Positions 4,868-5,350 of a stretch of DNA of 5,350 bases are shown piece by piece. The DNA comes from Thermoplasmata archaeon (GTDB lineage Archaea > Thermoplasmatota > E2 > DHVEG-1): positions 1 through 5,350 of the forward strand of contig QMTJ01000088.1 of assembly GCA_003651045.1 (NCBI GenBank). The letters are read 5' to 3'. A program made the translations under genes and the position numbers. Positions within the stretch are counted from its first letter, which is position 1, and each line of letters starts with the position of its first letter. Below the pieces are notes generated by a model. It worked only from the letters and a program-made list of their open reading frames with translations. It was not told the origin of the DNA and made no database searches.

Positions 4868-5350
4868 TTGATAAAAAAAACTTTAAAGAAATGGAAACGA
4901 TATAGTAAAATCTCAGATGCTGGAGAAATCACACGGAGATACTTTGTTATGAACGCTTTTGATGGAGCACTCACCATGCTTGGTGTAGTCATAGGAGCCT
5001 ATATCTCAGATGTACTACATCCTCTTACCATTATAAGCGCAGGTGTAGCTGGGTCAATTGCTATGGGTGCATCCGGGGTAAGCGGAGCGTATATGGCCGA
5101 GAAAGCAGAACGAGTAAAAAAGCTAAAAAAACTAGAAAAAGCAATGCTTACTGATATGAAAAACGGTATACATGAAAAATCTCATAGATTTGCAATGATT
5201 TCTGCTGCTATAGTTGATGGCGTCTCACCAGCATTAGCTGCTATGATCGTTATTTCACCTTTTTTTATAGTATCACTTGGTTTCATACCAGTTGATTTTG
5301 CTTTTATCGCGAGTATAGCTATAACCCTCATAATATTAACTTTACTTGGT
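4868..5350 (+). CDS. VIT1/CCC1-family divalent metal (iron/manganese) transporter, N-terminal part
   Basis: The first 161 residues of a VIT1/CCC1-family (formerly DUF125) membrane protein are present; the gene runs off the right edge. Eukaryotic relatives move Fe2+ or Mn2+ from the cytoplasm into vacuoles; in an archaeon, export from the cell would be the equivalent. Landmarks are ITRRYFVMNAFDGALTMLGV (21-40) with D32 in helix 1, SIAMGASGVSGAYMAEKAE (63-81) with M66 in helix 2, and IVDGVSPALAA (115-125) in helix 3. D32 and M66 resemble the conserved Asp and Met of the metal path. Helices fall near 28-48, 52-77, 107-132 and 138-160; a fifth would lie beyond the window. The charged loop (about 79-106) is short compared with the long metal-binding domain of plant VIT1. 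The start is a TTG with AAGGAG (4851-4856) 11 bases upstream; no ATG in this frame occurs before residue 28. Confidence 0.85.
   Translation, partial: MIKKTLKKWKRYSKISDAGEITRRYFVMNAFDGALTMLGVVIGAYISDVLHPLTIISAGVAGSIAMGASGVSGAYMAEKAERVKKLKKLEKAMLTDMKNGIHEKSHRFAMISAAIVDGVSPALAAMIVISPFFIVSLGFIPVDFAFIASIAITLIILTLLG

Noticed and set aside
4795..4992. Minus-strand open frame over the start of the VIT1-like gene
   Set aside because: It runs antisense to conserved VIT1 helix 1 and the Shine-Dalgarno, with no recognisable product.

Overview
The window is an AT-rich stretch that most likely comes from a euryarchaeal genome, possibly in or near Thermoplasmatota; the lineage is a weak inference. The archaeal signs are an archaeal-type Tpt1/KptA tRNA phosphotransferase with an N-terminal zinc-binding Cys/His cluster, a CTP-dependent polyprenol (dolichol-type) kinase, TATA-like boxes at the expected distance from gene starts, GGTGA/GGAG-type Shine-Dalgarno sequences with some TTG starts, and oligo-T tracts instead of hairpin terminators. 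There are six genes, all apparently chromosomal. No mobile element, CRISPR array, tRNA or rRNA was seen.

Left part (1-1941). A kptA fragment runs leftward off the window edge. Divergent from it, across a short region with TATA-like elements usable on both strands, is a rightward operon. It holds rpiA (ribose-5-phosphate isomerase A), then after a 2-base gap a SEC59/DGK1-type membrane kinase of isoprenoid or lipid alcohols, then a small two-helix membrane protein of unknown function preceded by a strong Shine-Dalgarno sequence. The operon ends at a 20-base convergent gap rich in oligo-T on both strands.

Middle part (1962-4612, minus strand). A small winged-helix transcription regulator and a 748-residue, 12-helix RND/MMPL (HAE3-like) exporter form a two-gene operon whose stop and start codons overlap as ATGA. 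The regulator probably controls the transporter. The substrate cannot be read from the sequence.

Right part (4613-5350). A 255-base divergent regulatory region separates the regulator from a rightward VIT1/CCC1-family metal transporter, cut by the window end. Just upstream of the regulator's BRE/TATA lie two tandem 27-base units, each carrying a GTCG-N9-CGAY dyad. This is the most interesting unexplained element here and is a candidate operator pair. Overall the window looks like ordinary archaeal housekeeping and membrane-transport genes. I found no clear evidence of a previously undescribed system. The best leads are the tandem operator-like repeat, the regulator-RND pair and the unknown small membrane protein.
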